A stretch of 64,000 nt of DNA from Tumebacillus lacus (GCF_026410385.1 NZ_JAPMLT010000002.1:248001-312000); one strand, 5' to 3'. Positions 16,352 to 24,584 are shown, counted from the first letter of the stretch. Translations and numbers: made by a program. The notes: generated from the sequence alone by a model not told the origin.

Positions 16352-17692
16352 CTACCCCACATACAGATTTTCTTCCGGGTATTTTACGCTATCCTTCTGA
16401 GGCTGTCGGGCCGCCAGTGCGACTGCGATCGTCAGCGGGCCCAGTTTCCCGATGAACATCAACGCGATGATGATGCACTTCCCCGGATCGCTCAGATCAA
16501 ATGTGAGATTGGTCGACAGCCCGACCGTTGCAAAGGCGGACGTCGCTTCAAAGAACAAGCGCACCAGTTCAGCCTCTTCCGTGACGGTCAGCAGGATCGT
16601 GCCGATCATGACGAGCAGGCCGGACAGAACGACGATGACAAGCGATTTGTAGATGAGCAGCGGTGCCACCGCACGTTTGAAGATCGTGGTCTGTGACCGA
16701 TTCGTCACCACCGTCCACACGTACAACAAAATCAAAAAGGCTGTCACCGTCTTGATCCCGCCGCCCGTAGAGCCAGGGCTCGCCCCGATGAACATCAAAA
16801 AGATCGTCCACAACATCCCCGTATCGGACAGTTGGCTGTAATCGATGGTGCCAAACCCTGCGGTGCGAGCCGACACCGAAGCAAATGCGGAGGTGAGCCA
16901 GGTGCTGCTCGCCGACAGCCCCTGCATCGCGCCCGGCTTTGTCATCTCGATCAAATAATAGCCCAGCGTCCCCGCTGCGAGCAGGATGCCCGTCATGATG
17001 AGGACGATCTTACTGTGCAACGTGAGCCTTTCTCCTTTTCGCAGCCGCATCAGATCCACCATCACGACAAACCCGAGGCCGCCCAAAATGATCAAGGTCA
17101 TCACCGCCAGATTGACGGTCACGTCTTCCTTATAATTGATCAGACTGTTCCCAAACAGATCAAATCCCGCATTGCAAAACGCCGAGACCGAATGAAAGAC
17201 ACCGAAGTAAATCGCCTTCCCCACCGGCATATCGTAGGAGAACCGGATCGACAGCACCACGGCGACCACCGCTTCAATGCTCAGCGTGAGCAACACGACG
17301 CTGCGGCTGAGTCGAATCAACCCTTCCAGACTGGACACATTGAGCGAGGTTTGCAGGATCAGCCGCTCCTTCAGACCGATCCGTATCCCGGTGAAGACGG
17401 TGATAAACGTCGCGAGCGTCATAAAGCCCAGTGCCCCCAACTGAATCAACAGCAAGATCACGACCTGCCCGAAATGTGTGAAATAACTCCCCGTGTCCAC
17501 CACCACCAGACCTGTTACACAGACGGCCGATGTCGCGGTAAACAGCGCATCCGTTACAGACAAGGACGTCCCGCTCTGAGAGGCGAGCGGCAAAGTGAGC
17601 AAGAGCGCGCCCGTCAGGATCAACAGGGCAAACCCCAGCACGAGAATCCTCGGCGGCGTCAAGGTCCGTTGCCACTTCCCTACTTGTTTCAT
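16352..17692 (-). CDS. Potassium uptake channel subunit, KtrB/KtrD (TrkH superfamily)
   Basis: Membrane subunit of a Ktr potassium (sodium-coupled) uptake system, 446 residues, close to Bacillus KtrB (445) and KtrD (449). Four selectivity-filter repeats are recognisable: TSAVCVTGL near residue 56, SAFCNAGFD near 170, SARTAGFGT near 280 and SAFATVGLS near 390. GASPGSTGGGIK follows the third. No ktrA/ktrC regulatory subunit is adjacent. The ATG follows AGGAGGGTG. Upstream on the same strand are a hairpin leader, a DUF2294 gene and a c-di-AMP riboswitch, a context that fits repression of potassium uptake at high c-di-AMP. Confidence 0.9.
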   Translation of the reverse strand: MKQVGKWQRTLTPPRILVLGFALLILTGALLLTLPLASQSGTSLSVTDALFTATSAVCVTGLVVVDTGSYFTHFGQVVILLLIQLGALGFMTLATFITVFTGIRIGLKERLILQTSLNVSSLEGLIRLSRSVVLLTLSIEAVVAVVLSIRFSYDMPVGKAIYFGVFHSVSAFCNAGFDLFGNSLINYKEDVTVNLAVMTLIILGGLGFVVMVDLMRLRKGERLTLHSKIVLIMTGILLAAGTLGYYLIEMTKPGAMQGLSASSTWLTSAFASVSARTAGFGTIDYSQLSDTGMLWTIFLMFIGASPGSTGGGIKTVTAFLILLYVWTVVTNRSQTTIFKRAVAPLLIYKSLVIVVLSGLLVMIGTILLTVTEEAELVRLFFEATSAFATVGLSTNLTFDLSDPGKCIIIALMFIGKLGPLTIAVALAARQPQKDSVKYPEENLYVG

Positions 17693-17734
17693 CTTTCACC
17701 CTCCTGTGTTCCATCCCCGTGTGTCCAATAGAAA

Positions 17735-17813
17735 AAGCCTGCCGATTCTTGAGCGATTCCATACATTCTGCACGTGCAAAATGTACGGAAACCCTTCCAG
17801 AACCTGCAGGCTT
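17735..17813 (-). promoter_or_regulatory. Structured leader ending in a terminator-like stem upstream of ktrB
   Basis: On the minus strand AAGCCTGC (17813-17806) pairs with GCAGGCTT (17742-17735), which runs into TTTTTC. Enclosed is a near-perfect inner hairpin centred on TGCACGTGCA (about 17788-17759). It lies between the DUF2294 stop and the ktrB ribosome binding site. It may simply terminate the upstream transcript, or act as an attenuator for ktrB. I could not match it to a known riboswitch. Confidence 0.5.
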
Positions 17814-17905
17814 ATGCGATACCCGGCACCTGACTCCGATGAGTCATGTCCCTTGTACCCCATCTTCCTGTCTATGGTTGGAAATCAATTGTGATGCAAG
17901 CCAGG

Positions 17906-18274
17906 CTAGCGACATTCTTTTTCCAAGTCTCGATCCAAAATGAAGATCTCCACGCGCTCGCCCGTTTTGGTCGAGATGTCGCTGTGCGACGTGATGACCG
18001 AGCAACCGGTGATCTTGGAAATGATCTCTTCTGTTTCCTGGCTGTAGTGTTCCCGCAAGATCTGGCGCATCTCCTTGACCAAACGCCTGCCCTTGTCTGT
18101 TTTCACGAGATGTTTCTCTTCGTGAGTGAGCACGCCTTTGAGCCGGACGATCACCATGTCTTTCAGGATGTACGTTCTTGTTTCTTGCGGACCGCGTCCC
18201 AAGATCTCACGCTGAAACTTGATGTACGCTTCGCTGATGTCCGCCTCCATTTTGCTTTTGGAGCTTTGCGCCAT
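17906..18274 (-). CDS. DUF2294 domain protein
   Basis: Protein of 122 residues, close to the usual length of DUF2294 (COG5609) proteins. Conserved text includes YIKFQREILGRGPQETRTYILKD, VRLKGVLTHEEK, GRRLVKEMRQ, and the C-terminal HSDISTKTGERVEIFILD. The molecular function is not established. The ATG at 18274 follows AAGGAGAGG; a longer frame upstream runs through the leader RNA and is not expected to be translated. The long leader carries a c-di-AMP riboswitch at its 5' end, so expression probably falls when c-di-AMP is high. Confidence 0.85.
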   Translation of the reverse strand: MAQSSKSKMEADISEAYIKFQREILGRGPQETRTYILKDMVIVRLKGVLTHEEKHLVKTDKGRRLVKEMRQILREHYSQETEEIISKITGCSVITSHSDISTKTGERVEIFILDRDLEKECR

Positions 18275-18319
18275 AGGGAAAAAACCTCTCCTTTTTACCG
18301 GACCGGTCCCTATAAAAAA

Positions 18320-18418
18320 AGACCGATGTCCTAACTTTAACCTTGCATCTGCAAACAATACCCGATCCTGCGAGGGTCCGGACATCATGTAACAAAAGGT
18401 CAAAGTCTGCATCGGTCT
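18320..18418 (-). terminator. Long imperfect hairpin with T tract in the DUF2294 leader
   Basis: AGACCGATG (minus strand, 18418 side) pairs with CATCGGTCT, continuing inward as ACTTTGACCTT with AAGGTTAAAGT (one G-U), and is followed by seven Ts. It lies about 50 bases before the DUF2294 start and looks like a second attenuator after the riboswitch. Confidence 0.5.
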
Positions 18419-18544
18419 ACGTAACGCCTGGACAGTCGAATCTGCCCCTGCACCTTGTCTACCCTGAGACGATCTGTGAGCCTTGGTTCGAAAGCCTTTC
18501 TCTGTTTACACAACACAAAAAGACCGTTCCAACCAGAAGGCCTT

Positions 18545-18692
18545 TGACCTTCCTTGCTTTAGCCGACGAAGTTAGCTGACGGGTAGGACGGCAAGGAAGT
18601 ACTTCTCATCCCTCTCACCACAGTGAGATTAACCCCAAACGATTGGGTCCTCCGTTCTCGGATCATTTCCGAGATTAGGCCGATTCAGTTGT
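18545..18692 (-). ncRNA. c-di-AMP riboswitch (ydaO-yuaA type)
   Basis: The minus strand carries hallmark ydaO segments in order: GGAGGACCCA, TTTGGGGTTAATCTC, GATGAGAAGTACTTCC, and CCCGTCAGCTAACTTCG. This class binds c-di-AMP and usually turns genes off by transcription termination. A T tract at 18520-18516 follows the aptamer, consistent with that mechanism. The RNA begins right after a SigA-type promoter and leads to DUF2294 and then the ktrB-type gene. A c-di-AMP cyclase gene (cdaA) lies at 37.6-38.4 kb. Confidence 0.88.
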
Positions 18693-18699
18693 TATCTCT

Positions 18700-18729
18700 A
18701 TCATATAACTCCGGCGGGTCGAGTGGCAA
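18700..18729 (-). promoter_or_regulatory. Promoter of the c-di-AMP riboswitch transcript
   Basis: TTGCCA (18729-18724) and TATGAT (18705-18700) with an 18-base spacer put the start site at the beginning of the aptamer. Confidence 0.65.
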
Positions 18730-18805
18730 GATGCAAGATCTGAACTTCTGAAATCATCATCGACCGCCAGAACCACTTCCGCGTCTTCGCTTTCTTCCTC
18801 TTTCC

Positions 18806-19882
18806 TTATTTCCCGCTCGTCTCCACATACTCAAAGCTCGGCCCGACGAACACACCGTCCTTGCCAGGATACGGAGTCTGCACCAGCGCAGCAGCCGTGG
18901 TCGCGACATCACTCATATACGTCGCCGCCGGACCTGGATAGGCGAGCAACTTCGGCTGTCCGTTGAATGCGTCGTGCAGCGTGTTCAACAGATTGCTGTA
19001 CGCCGTATTAAACTGCAGCAGGTTCTCATAGGCCACCGTGCCCGGAGTCAGGTCGGCCATCTTGGTGTTGGTCTGAATGTTGTACACTTGGTCCCAGTCC
19101 ACGCTGATCACAGAACCGGTCGGGGCGTTGGGTTGGTCGCCCGTCTGATACGTGCGGCCGAGCAGGATCTGTTGGAACCGGTAGTAGTGCGCGACCTGAG
19201 CCGGCTGTTGGAAATTCACATCGTCGCCGTTCCAGATCGAGTCGCGGATGCCTTCTCCCTGCTCGACGATCTCATCAATCGCCTGCAGAGCGGTCTCCAG
19301 ATCGGTCACGACGACCACCTCGCCGCCGTCTTGCGGGTCATACACGTCCGGCGTGACTTGGCGGGAGGAGTCCTTCACAAAGAGGGTATCCGGGCAGACA
19401 CCGGCCAAATAGACAAACCCCTCCTTGATCGCTTGATAGAAATCCCCGATGGTCGGATACGTCTCCCCGGCAGACAGCATCACCCCTTCACGCACACGGC
19501 GGGGTACACGACTCTCTGCCTGCTTCTCCTGCGAAGCCGGCATCTCAATCTCCAAAAACGTCTCCAAGGCTTCCGGAGAAAACCTCATCAAACTGACTTC
19601 GAAAGCCGTCTCCCCGTCCGGGAGATACGCCGGATAGTTCGGGACAAATCCTTTCGTGTTGATCTGCGGTTCGCCCCCGACAGCGTTGAGCAAATTGGCC
19701 GCCAGCGTCATGTGCAGCATTTCTTGCACCGCGATGTTAAACACGATCTGACCCGCTTCTTCATTGACTGAGTTCGGCATGATGCTGAACAGAGCCGTCA
19801 GATACGTCGGGATGGTGGAGTGCTCCAGTTCGATCGCACTCTGCAAATGATCTTTCAACTGCTCAATCGTCGTGATCGCCAT
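18806..19882 (-). CDS. Ferritin-like domain protein (iminophenyl-pyruvate dimer synthase-like)
   Basis: Protein of 358 residues. The N-terminal half has the diiron four-helix pattern: LQSAIELEHSTIPTYLTALFS near residue 12, VQEMLHMTLAANLLNAVGGEPQ near 52, and later FLEIEMPA. This arrangement characterises the ferritin-like domain of VioB, RebD and StaD and their many uncharacterised relatives. The C-terminal half has HYYRFQQILLGR and a Pro/Gly-rich tail. No indole-pathway genes are nearby, so the substrate cannot be inferred. The ATG follows CAGGAA. It is convergent with no close partner. Confidence 0.75.
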   Translation of the reverse strand: MAITTIEQLKDHLQSAIELEHSTIPTYLTALFSIMPNSVNEEAGQIVFNIAVQEMLHMTLAANLLNAVGGEPQINTKGFVPNYPAYLPDGETAFEVSLMRFSPEALETFLEIEMPASQEKQAESRVPRRVREGVMLSAGETYPTIGDFYQAIKEGFVYLAGVCPDTLFVKDSSRQVTPDVYDPQDGGEVVVVTDLETALQAIDEIVEQGEGIRDSIWNGDDVNFQQPAQVAHYYRFQQILLGRTYQTGDQPNAPTGSVISVDWDQVYNIQTNTKMADLTPGTVAYENLLQFNTAYSNLLNTLHDAFNGQPKLLAYPGPAATYMSDVATTAAALVQTPYPGKDGVFVGPSFEYVETSGK

Positions 19883-20029
19883 GTTTTGTTCCTGCCCCCA
19901 TTTTTGATTTTATTTATTTTATCAATATAAATCATATCACACGCACAGGCGACGTGTCTGCGCTTCTCTTTTTGTCTGTTTCAGGTACACTACTAGTATA
20001 AGAACAAGTAAAAGAAGGAGGAGTTCTCC

Positions 20030-20353
20030 ATGAGCCAAATCGCCAAAACACCGGCACCGCCCTACTACGCGGTGATCTTCACCTCGATCCGCACCGAAGG
20101 AGATCAAGGCTACGGCCAAATGGCGGAGCAGATGGCCGCGCTGGCGTCGCAACAGCCCGGCTTTTTAGGCGTGGAAAGCGCACGCGAAGGCGACGGGGCA
20201 GGCATCACCGTCTCCTACTGGGAGTCGCTCGACGCGATCAAATCTTGGCGCGAGCACAGCGTCCATCAAATCGCCCAAGAAAAAGGGCGCGAGATCTGGT
20301 ACGGGTCGTACACCACGCGCATCTGCAAAGTCGAACGGGAGTATTCGTTCTAA
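20030..20353 (+). CDS. Antibiotic biosynthesis monooxygenase (ABM) domain protein, YqjZ-like
   Basis: Protein of 107 residues with the ABM dimeric alpha/beta barrel pattern: YYAVIFTSIRTEGDQGYGQMAEQM, then QQPGFLGVESAREGDGAGITVSYWES and HSVHQIAQEKGR. It resembles Bacillus YqjZ. Family members act as small oxygenases or heme/quinone-binding proteins, but the function here is unknown. It has an excellent AAGGAGGAG before the ATG and a terminator immediately after. Confidence 0.85.
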   Translation: MSQIAKTPAPPYYAVIFTSIRTEGDQGYGQMAEQMAALASQQPGFLGVESAREGDGAGITVSYWESLDAIKSWREHSVHQIAQEKGREIWYGSYTTRICKVEREYSF

Positions 20354-20367
20354 CTGTCGGCAACCAA

Positions 20368-20398
20368 AAAGACGCGATCCCCAAGGGAGCGCGTCTTT
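20368..20398. terminator. Terminator after ABM gene
   Basis: AAAGACGCG pairs with CGCGTCTTT; A/T tracts on both sides. Shared with the convergent methyltransferase gene. Confidence 0.8.
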
Positions 20399-20428
20399 CT
20401 GATCTTCGCATAGCCTCCAAGCATCGTC

Positions 20429-21028
20429 CTACTCCGGTTTCTGAATCAAGATCTGAATCACGTGCGACAATCCGTTGTGCAACGCCCCTTCGTGCCGGGT
20501 GACTTCGCCCATAAAGAAGTGGATGACCTTCCAGTCGTGGAAGACCTGAAGGAAATCCTCCGGCCGATACAGTTGCTGCAGATCCTTCGGACCGCCGCTT
20601 TGGTACGGGGGTTGATACACCGAGTACACTTCGCTGACATAGTACCCGCCCGGTTTCACCGCGTCTTTCACCGCCTGCAACGTTTTCAGGCGCAAGTCTT
20701 GGTCGAAATGGCCAAACACACACACGATCTGGTCCCATGCCTCCGGTGTCCACTGCGCGTCGTTGAGGTCGACGAGCTCCGTCTGGACACTTACCCCGCG
20801 TTCGGTCGCCAATCGATTCGTCTTGGCAAGACCCGACTCTGCATAGTCCCACGTCGTCACCTGCAGCCCTTGCTCGGCCAGAAACACCGCGTTCCGGCCT
20901 TCGCCCTCTGCCAAGGCCAGCGTTTTGCCCTTCGCATGGAGCCGATCCGCCACCGATTTTACAAACTCATTGGCATCCGTACCGTACACATACGCTTCAT
21001 TTTGAAATCTCTCGTGCCACATGTTCAT
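20429..21028 (-). CDS. Class I SAM-dependent methyltransferase
   Basis: Protein of 199 residues with a Rossmann methyltransferase core: LALAEGEGRNAVFLAEQGLQVT (motif I, GEGRN type), then VELVDL-like TELVDLNDA and VCVFGHFDQDLR, followed by LKPGG-like VKPGGYYVSE. The EGEGRN pattern is typical of TehB/thiopurine-type small-molecule methyltransferases; the substrate is unknown. The ATG at 21028 has GAGGTGAG at good spacing; a second ATG at 21022 is possible. Divergent from the VOC gene. Confidence 0.82.
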   Translation of the reverse strand: MNMWHERFQNEAYVYGTDANEFVKSVADRLHAKGKTLALAEGEGRNAVFLAEQGLQVTTWDYAESGLAKTNRLATERGVSVQTELVDLNDAQWTPEAWDQIVCVFGHFDQDLRLKTLQAVKDAVKPGGYYVSEVYSVYQPPYQSGGPKDLQQLYRPEDFLQVFHDWKVIHFFMGEVTRHEGALHNGLSHVIQILIQKPE

Positions 21029-21101
21029 GTCTCTCACCTCACATCCAGTATCCCAAACAACTTCCCGGAATACCACCCGTTTTCTGAGAATAACTCCGCC
21101 C

Positions 21102-21130
21102 TTTTACTATTTATTGGATTTGGATATAAT
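21102..21130 (+). promoter_or_regulatory. Putative promoter of the VOC gene
   Basis: A perfect TATAAT (21125-21130) is preceded at 17 bases by the weak -35 TTTTAC (21102-21107). Confidence 0.5.
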
Positions 21131-21173
21131 CAATATGAGTCTCTACATAAAATTTCAAAGGAGTTGTACATTC

Positions 21174-21599
21174 ATGGCGATCAACATGATTCCGTACCTG
21201 ATTTTCGACGGCAACGCGAAAGAGGCCATCGCATTTTACGAAAAAGCATTGAACGCTGAAAACCTTGGCGTCATCACGTTTGGCGAAATGCCGGAAGACC
21301 CGAATTACCCCCTGCCGGCAGAAGCGAAAGACCGCGTCTCGCATGCCACTCTGAAAGTCGGCAACTCGGACCTCATGTTCTCCGATACCTTCCCGGGACA
21401 GCCGTATCAAACCGGGAACAACGTGACCATTTGCATCACTTGCGACGACCCGGCCCGCTCCAAAGAGATGTTCGCAGCTCTGGAGCAAGGCGGTCAAGTG
21501 AACATGCCGATGATGGAAACGTCCTTCAGCCCGCTCTACGGGGTCGTGGTGGACAAATACGGCGTGACGTTCCAAATCTACACCGAGCACGCTCGCTAA
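21174..21599 (+). CDS. VOC superfamily protein, PhnB/glyoxalase-like
   Basis: Protein of 141 residues with a vicinal-oxygen-chelate fold pattern: MIPYLIFDGNAKEAIAFYEKAL at the start, VSHATLKVGNSDLMFSDT in the middle, then SPLYGVVVDKYGVTFQIYTE at the end, as in PhnB-like proteins. Such proteins bind small molecules or confer resistance; the substrate is unknown. The ATG at 21174 follows AAAGGAG. Longer upstream frames lack support. Confidence 0.88.
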   Translation: MAINMIPYLIFDGNAKEAIAFYEKALNAENLGVITFGEMPEDPNYPLPAEAKDRVSHATLKVGNSDLMFSDTFPGQPYQTGNNVTICITCDDPARSKEMFAALEQGGQVNMPMMETSFSPLYGVVVDKYGVTFQIYTEHAR

Positions 21600-21607
21600 T
21601 CAAAAAG

Positions 21608-21639
21608 AGAAGCCATCCGCCTGACAGCGAGTGGCTTCT
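21608..21639. terminator. Bidirectional terminator between VOC and TetR genes
   Basis: AGAAGCCA pairs with TGGCTTCT, with T-rich flanks on both strands, between convergent genes. Confidence 0.8.
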
Positions 21640-21645
21640 TTCTTT

Positions 21646-22218
21646 TCACACAACAGTCAATCCGCGCACGAACACTTGATGGAACGTCCGCTGGATCTCC
21701 TCGTCTGAGATCGGTGCGATCCGATTCGCGTATTCGGTGACGAGGCTGAAGTACGTCCGCAGCATCACATACGCCACGACCTCCGGGTTGCATTCGGCGA
21801 CATCGCCCTGTTCTTGACCGCGCCGGAGTTCCCCGGAAAGGAAACGAATCACCGCATTGTCGATCCCCTCCAGCCCTTCCAAGACTTTGGTCGTCCCCAA
21901 CGCTTTCGCTTCCAGCGCCAGTTTGACCAGCAGTTCGTGTTTCGACCGAAACTGGAGAACTTGGCGAATCGCCTGCTCCAACTCTTCAAAAAACGGACGC
22001 TGCCCGGCCAGCGCTTCTTCCGCCACATGCCGGATCTCTTCTGCGATGCCTCCCAGGATGTGGTGGAACAGCTCATCCTTGCTGGCAAAATACAGATAGA
22101 TCGTTCCTTTCCCCACATCGGCAAGCTTTGCCACTTTGTCCATCGTCGTGCCTTTATAGCCAAACATCGAGAACGATTGAATCGCCGCCTCGATCACTTT
22201 TTGCCTCGTATCCACCAT
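21646..22218 (-). CDS. TetR/AcrR family transcriptional regulator
   Basis: Protein of 190 residues. The N-terminal helix-turn-helix is clear: RQKVIEAAIQSFSMFGYKGTTMDKVAK, then LADVGKGTIYLYFASKDELF. The C-terminal helices form the effector-binding part (fatty-acid-responsive regulators look similar, e.g. YhgD/FadR-like). The ATG at 22218 follows GGAGGAG. It is divergent from a cytochrome P450 gene whose promoter carries an inverted repeat at the start site, so it probably represses that P450 in response to a lipophilic substrate. Confidence 0.9.
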   Translation of the reverse strand: MVDTRQKVIEAAIQSFSMFGYKGTTMDKVAKLADVGKGTIYLYFASKDELFHHILGGIAEEIRHVAEEALAGQRPFFEELEQAIRQVLQFRSKHELLVKLALEAKALGTTKVLEGLEGIDNAVIRFLSGELRRGQEQGDVAECNPEVVAYVMLRTYFSLVTEYANRIAPISDEEIQRTFHQVFVRGLTVV

Positions 22219-22305
22219 GTATCTCCTCCAGCCAAGGGGCAAGATGATCCTTTATATCCAGTGTAGAGCTCTTTCCTTTCTCTCATACTGTTCCACACGC
22301 CTCGC

Positions 22306-22363
22306 TTGACACCCTTCAAGGAGAGGCTCATAATACTAAATGACCATAAACGTCAACTGGTCA
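22306..22363 (+). promoter_or_regulatory. P450 promoter with TetR-type operator
   Basis: TTGACA (22306-22311), 17 bases, CATAAT (22329-22334). Just downstream is the inverted repeat TGACCA-N11-TGGTCA (22341-22363), and GGTCAGTCA extends it. A repressor bound there would cover the start site. Confidence 0.75.
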
Positions 22364-22401
22364 GTCAGTAACAGAAGACCATGTGAGAGGGGACTTGTAA
22401 G

Positions 22402-23712
22402 ATGGATACTTCCAAACATACCGTCATCTCGACCCAAGAGATGCCCATTGTGACGATCCCGAACGCCGCGAACCTCGCCAGCGCGCTCGACTTTTTCAGT
22501 GCGGTGCGCGACCTTGGTGAACCGGTCGTGCACACGTTCAACGGGGCGATGGAAACGTATGTGATCAACGACCCGGAGATGATCCGGCAGATCTTCGTCA
22601 CCAAACAGGGTCATTTCATCAAAGGACGCGGTCTCCAAGAGATCCGCCCGCTGGTCGGCAACGGCGTCCTGACCAGTGAAAAAACGGAACACAAAACACA
22701 ACGCGCCATGATGCAGCCGCATTTTAACATGGCGCATATCGGCACCTATACAGATAAAATGGTCGAGATGACCCTCCAGACGATGGATCACTGGCAAGAG
22801 GGCGAAGTGCGAGACACCACAGATGACATGATGGAGATCACCATGGACATCATCACGCACACGATGTTCGGCACCTCGGTCAAAGAGTTCATCGAAGAAA
22901 TCCGCGAGTCGATGCACGTCGCCTTGACCAAATTTTCCGCGCGCGTCCGCGAGCCGCACAAACTGACGGCAGCCGATGAAGCGAGCATGAGGCAAGCGGT
23001 GGTCACCCTGAATACGGTCATCGCCAAGATCATCGAAGACCGTCGCCAGCATCCGCAAGAAGGCAGCCGCGATCTGCTCTCGATCCTCCTGCGCACCGGC
23101 ATGTCGGATGAAGAGCTCCGGGATCAGGTGATGACGATCTTCCTCGCCGGCCACGAGACGACCGCAAACACGCTGGCGTGGACCTGGTACCTGCTCTCCC
23201 AGCATCCGGAGGTCGAGCAAAAGCTCTGGCACGAGCTCGACACCGTCCTCGGCGGTCGTCCGGCGACCTATGAAGACTACAACAAGCTCACGTACACCCA
23301 CCTCATCATCCAAGAGTCGATGCGACTCTACCCGGCAGCGTGGGTGGTCGGCCGCACCGTGGACGAGGATGTTCAGATCGGTAACTACCAGTTCTCGAAA
23401 GGGCAAAACGTTTCGATGAGCCAATGGGCGATGCACCGCAACCCGGCGTATTACGACCGACCGGACGCGTTCCTCCCGGAGCGATTCGACGGCGACCTGC
23501 TCAAGCGCATCCCGTCCTACGCCTACTTCCCGTTTGGCGGCGGCCCGCGCGTGTGCATCGGCAACAACTTCGCCCTGCTGGAAGCGGCACTCGTTCTGGC
23601 GACCGTCGGCCAGCGATACAAACTCGTGCTGGAAGACGCCGACCAACTGGAACCGGAGCCGCTGATCACCCTGCGCCCGAAAAACCTGCGCATGCGCGTG
23701 GTCAAGCGCTAA
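22402..23712 (+). CDS. Cytochrome P450 (class II/E-type)
   Basis: Heme monooxygenase of 436 residues. The signatures are complete: I-helix AGHETTA near residue 252, ESMRLYPAAWVVGR (ExxR) near 311, the PERF motif, and the heme-binding loop FPFGGGPRVCIG near 375. Overall style is CYP4/CYP102-like, suggesting a long-chain or hydrophobic substrate. No reductase domain is fused and no ferredoxin or reductase gene is adjacent. Control by the divergent TetR gene is likely from the operator at 22341-22363. The ATG at 22402 is preceded by GAGGGGA. A terminator follows directly. Confidence 0.93.
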   Translation: MDTSKHTVISTQEMPIVTIPNAANLASALDFFSAVRDLGEPVVHTFNGAMETYVINDPEMIRQIFVTKQGHFIKGRGLQEIRPLVGNGVLTSEKTEHKTQRAMMQPHFNMAHIGTYTDKMVEMTLQTMDHWQEGEVRDTTDDMMEITMDIITHTMFGTSVKEFIEEIRESMHVALTKFSARVREPHKLTAADEASMRQAVVTLNTVIAKIIEDRRQHPQEGSRDLLSILLRTGMSDEELRDQVMTIFLAGHETTANTLAWTWYLLSQHPEVEQKLWHELDTVLGGRPATYEDYNKLTYTHLIIQESMRLYPAAWVVGRTVDEDVQIGNYQFSKGQNVSMSQWAMHRNPAYYDRPDAFLPERFDGDLLKRIPSYAYFPFGGGPRVCIGNNFALLEAALVLATVGQRYKLVLEDADQLEPEPLITLRPKNLRMRVVKR

Positions 23713-23725
23713 GAGCGAAAGTGAG

Positions 23726-23768
23726 AAAGAGACTGCAACGCCCCCTGACTGGGTGTTGCAGTCTCTTT
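23726..23768 (+). terminator. Terminator after P450
   Basis: AAAGAGACTGCAA pairs perfectly with TTGCAGTCTCTTT around a 17-base loop, followed by T. Confidence 0.88.
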
Positions 23769-23790
23769 TGGTGTTCGCAGTCTGCGCCTC

Positions 23791-24579
23791 TTAGTACCCG
23801 CCTTCTCGATCTTTTTGCTGCTTCATGGCATGCAGCCATCCCTTCGCCCCTTCGGCGAGCAGTCCGCTGTCGAAAGAACCGGTGAAATAGCGAATGCCCC
23901 ACTCCGCAAACAGCGGGATCATGCTGGGGTTCGGCACATGAATGCCGACCGCTTTCCCTCGCTTTTGGATACGTCTGGCCACCCAGCGGATCGTCTCCTG
24001 CAGCAACGGGTCGTCAAACTGCCCGGCCACACCGAGCGACTGCGACAGATCGGCCGGTCCGATGTAATACAGATCGGTCGCCGCTGCGGAGGCGTCTAGG
24101 ATCTCGTCGATGCGTTCCACCGCTTCTTTCGTCTCGATCTGCAAAATGAGAGTCGTCCGTTCGTTCGCCTCCGCCGCATACTGCCGGAAACTGGCGGCCC
24201 CGTAGTCGTTCGCTCGGCAGGCTCCCCCGAGACCGCGTTGTCCGACGGGAGCAAAGAAGGCGGCATGCACCGCTTGTTGCGCCTCCTCCGCACTGTTGAT
24301 CCGCGGCACCACGATCCCCGTCGCCCCGAGATCGAGGGCTCGCCCGATCACCGATTCCCCGAGTTCCGGCACCCGCACCATCGTCGGCACACCGGTCGCC
24401 TTGGCTGCCAAGAGCAGCCTGTCCAGCTCCCCTGTACCGATGGCCGCATGCTCCATATCGATCTGCAGGAAGTCGAGCCCGCTGCGCCCGAGCACCTCCA
24501 CGATAACCGGATGCGCGATCCGCACCCACGTGCCGTACAGTTTTTCCTCGGATCGGAGCCGTTGTTTGAATGTCGTCAT
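23791..24579 (-). CDS. HpcH/HpaI aldolase/citrate lyase family protein
   Basis: Protein of 262 residues with the HpaI TIM-barrel pattern: GTWVRIAHPVIVEVLGRSGLDFLQIDMEH near the start, GATGIVVPRINSAEEAQ in the middle, LILQIETKEAVERIDEI with the metal-binding Glu, and YYIGPADLSQSLG (Asp ligand). Such enzymes cleave or form 2-keto-3-hydroxy acids with a divalent metal. The exact substrate is not visible. The ATG at 24579 follows GTGGAG and is 5 bases after the HAD gene stop, so the two genes are co-transcribed. Confidence 0.87.
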   Translation of the reverse strand: MTTFKQRLRSEEKLYGTWVRIAHPVIVEVLGRSGLDFLQIDMEHAAIGTGELDRLLLAAKATGVPTMVRVPELGESVIGRALDLGATGIVVPRINSAEEAQQAVHAAFFAPVGQRGLGGACRANDYGAASFRQYAAEANERTTLILQIETKEAVERIDEILDASAAATDLYYIGPADLSQSLGVAGQFDDPLLQETIRWVARRIQKRGKAVGIHVPNPSMIPLFAEWGIRYFTGSFDSGLLAEGAKGWLHAMKQQKDREGGY

Positions 24580-24584
24580 CTGCA

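Noticed and set aside
17693..17905. Second c-di-AMP riboswitch directly upstream of ktrB
   Set aside because: The ydaO core segments found at 18.6 kb are absent here; only hairpins are seen.
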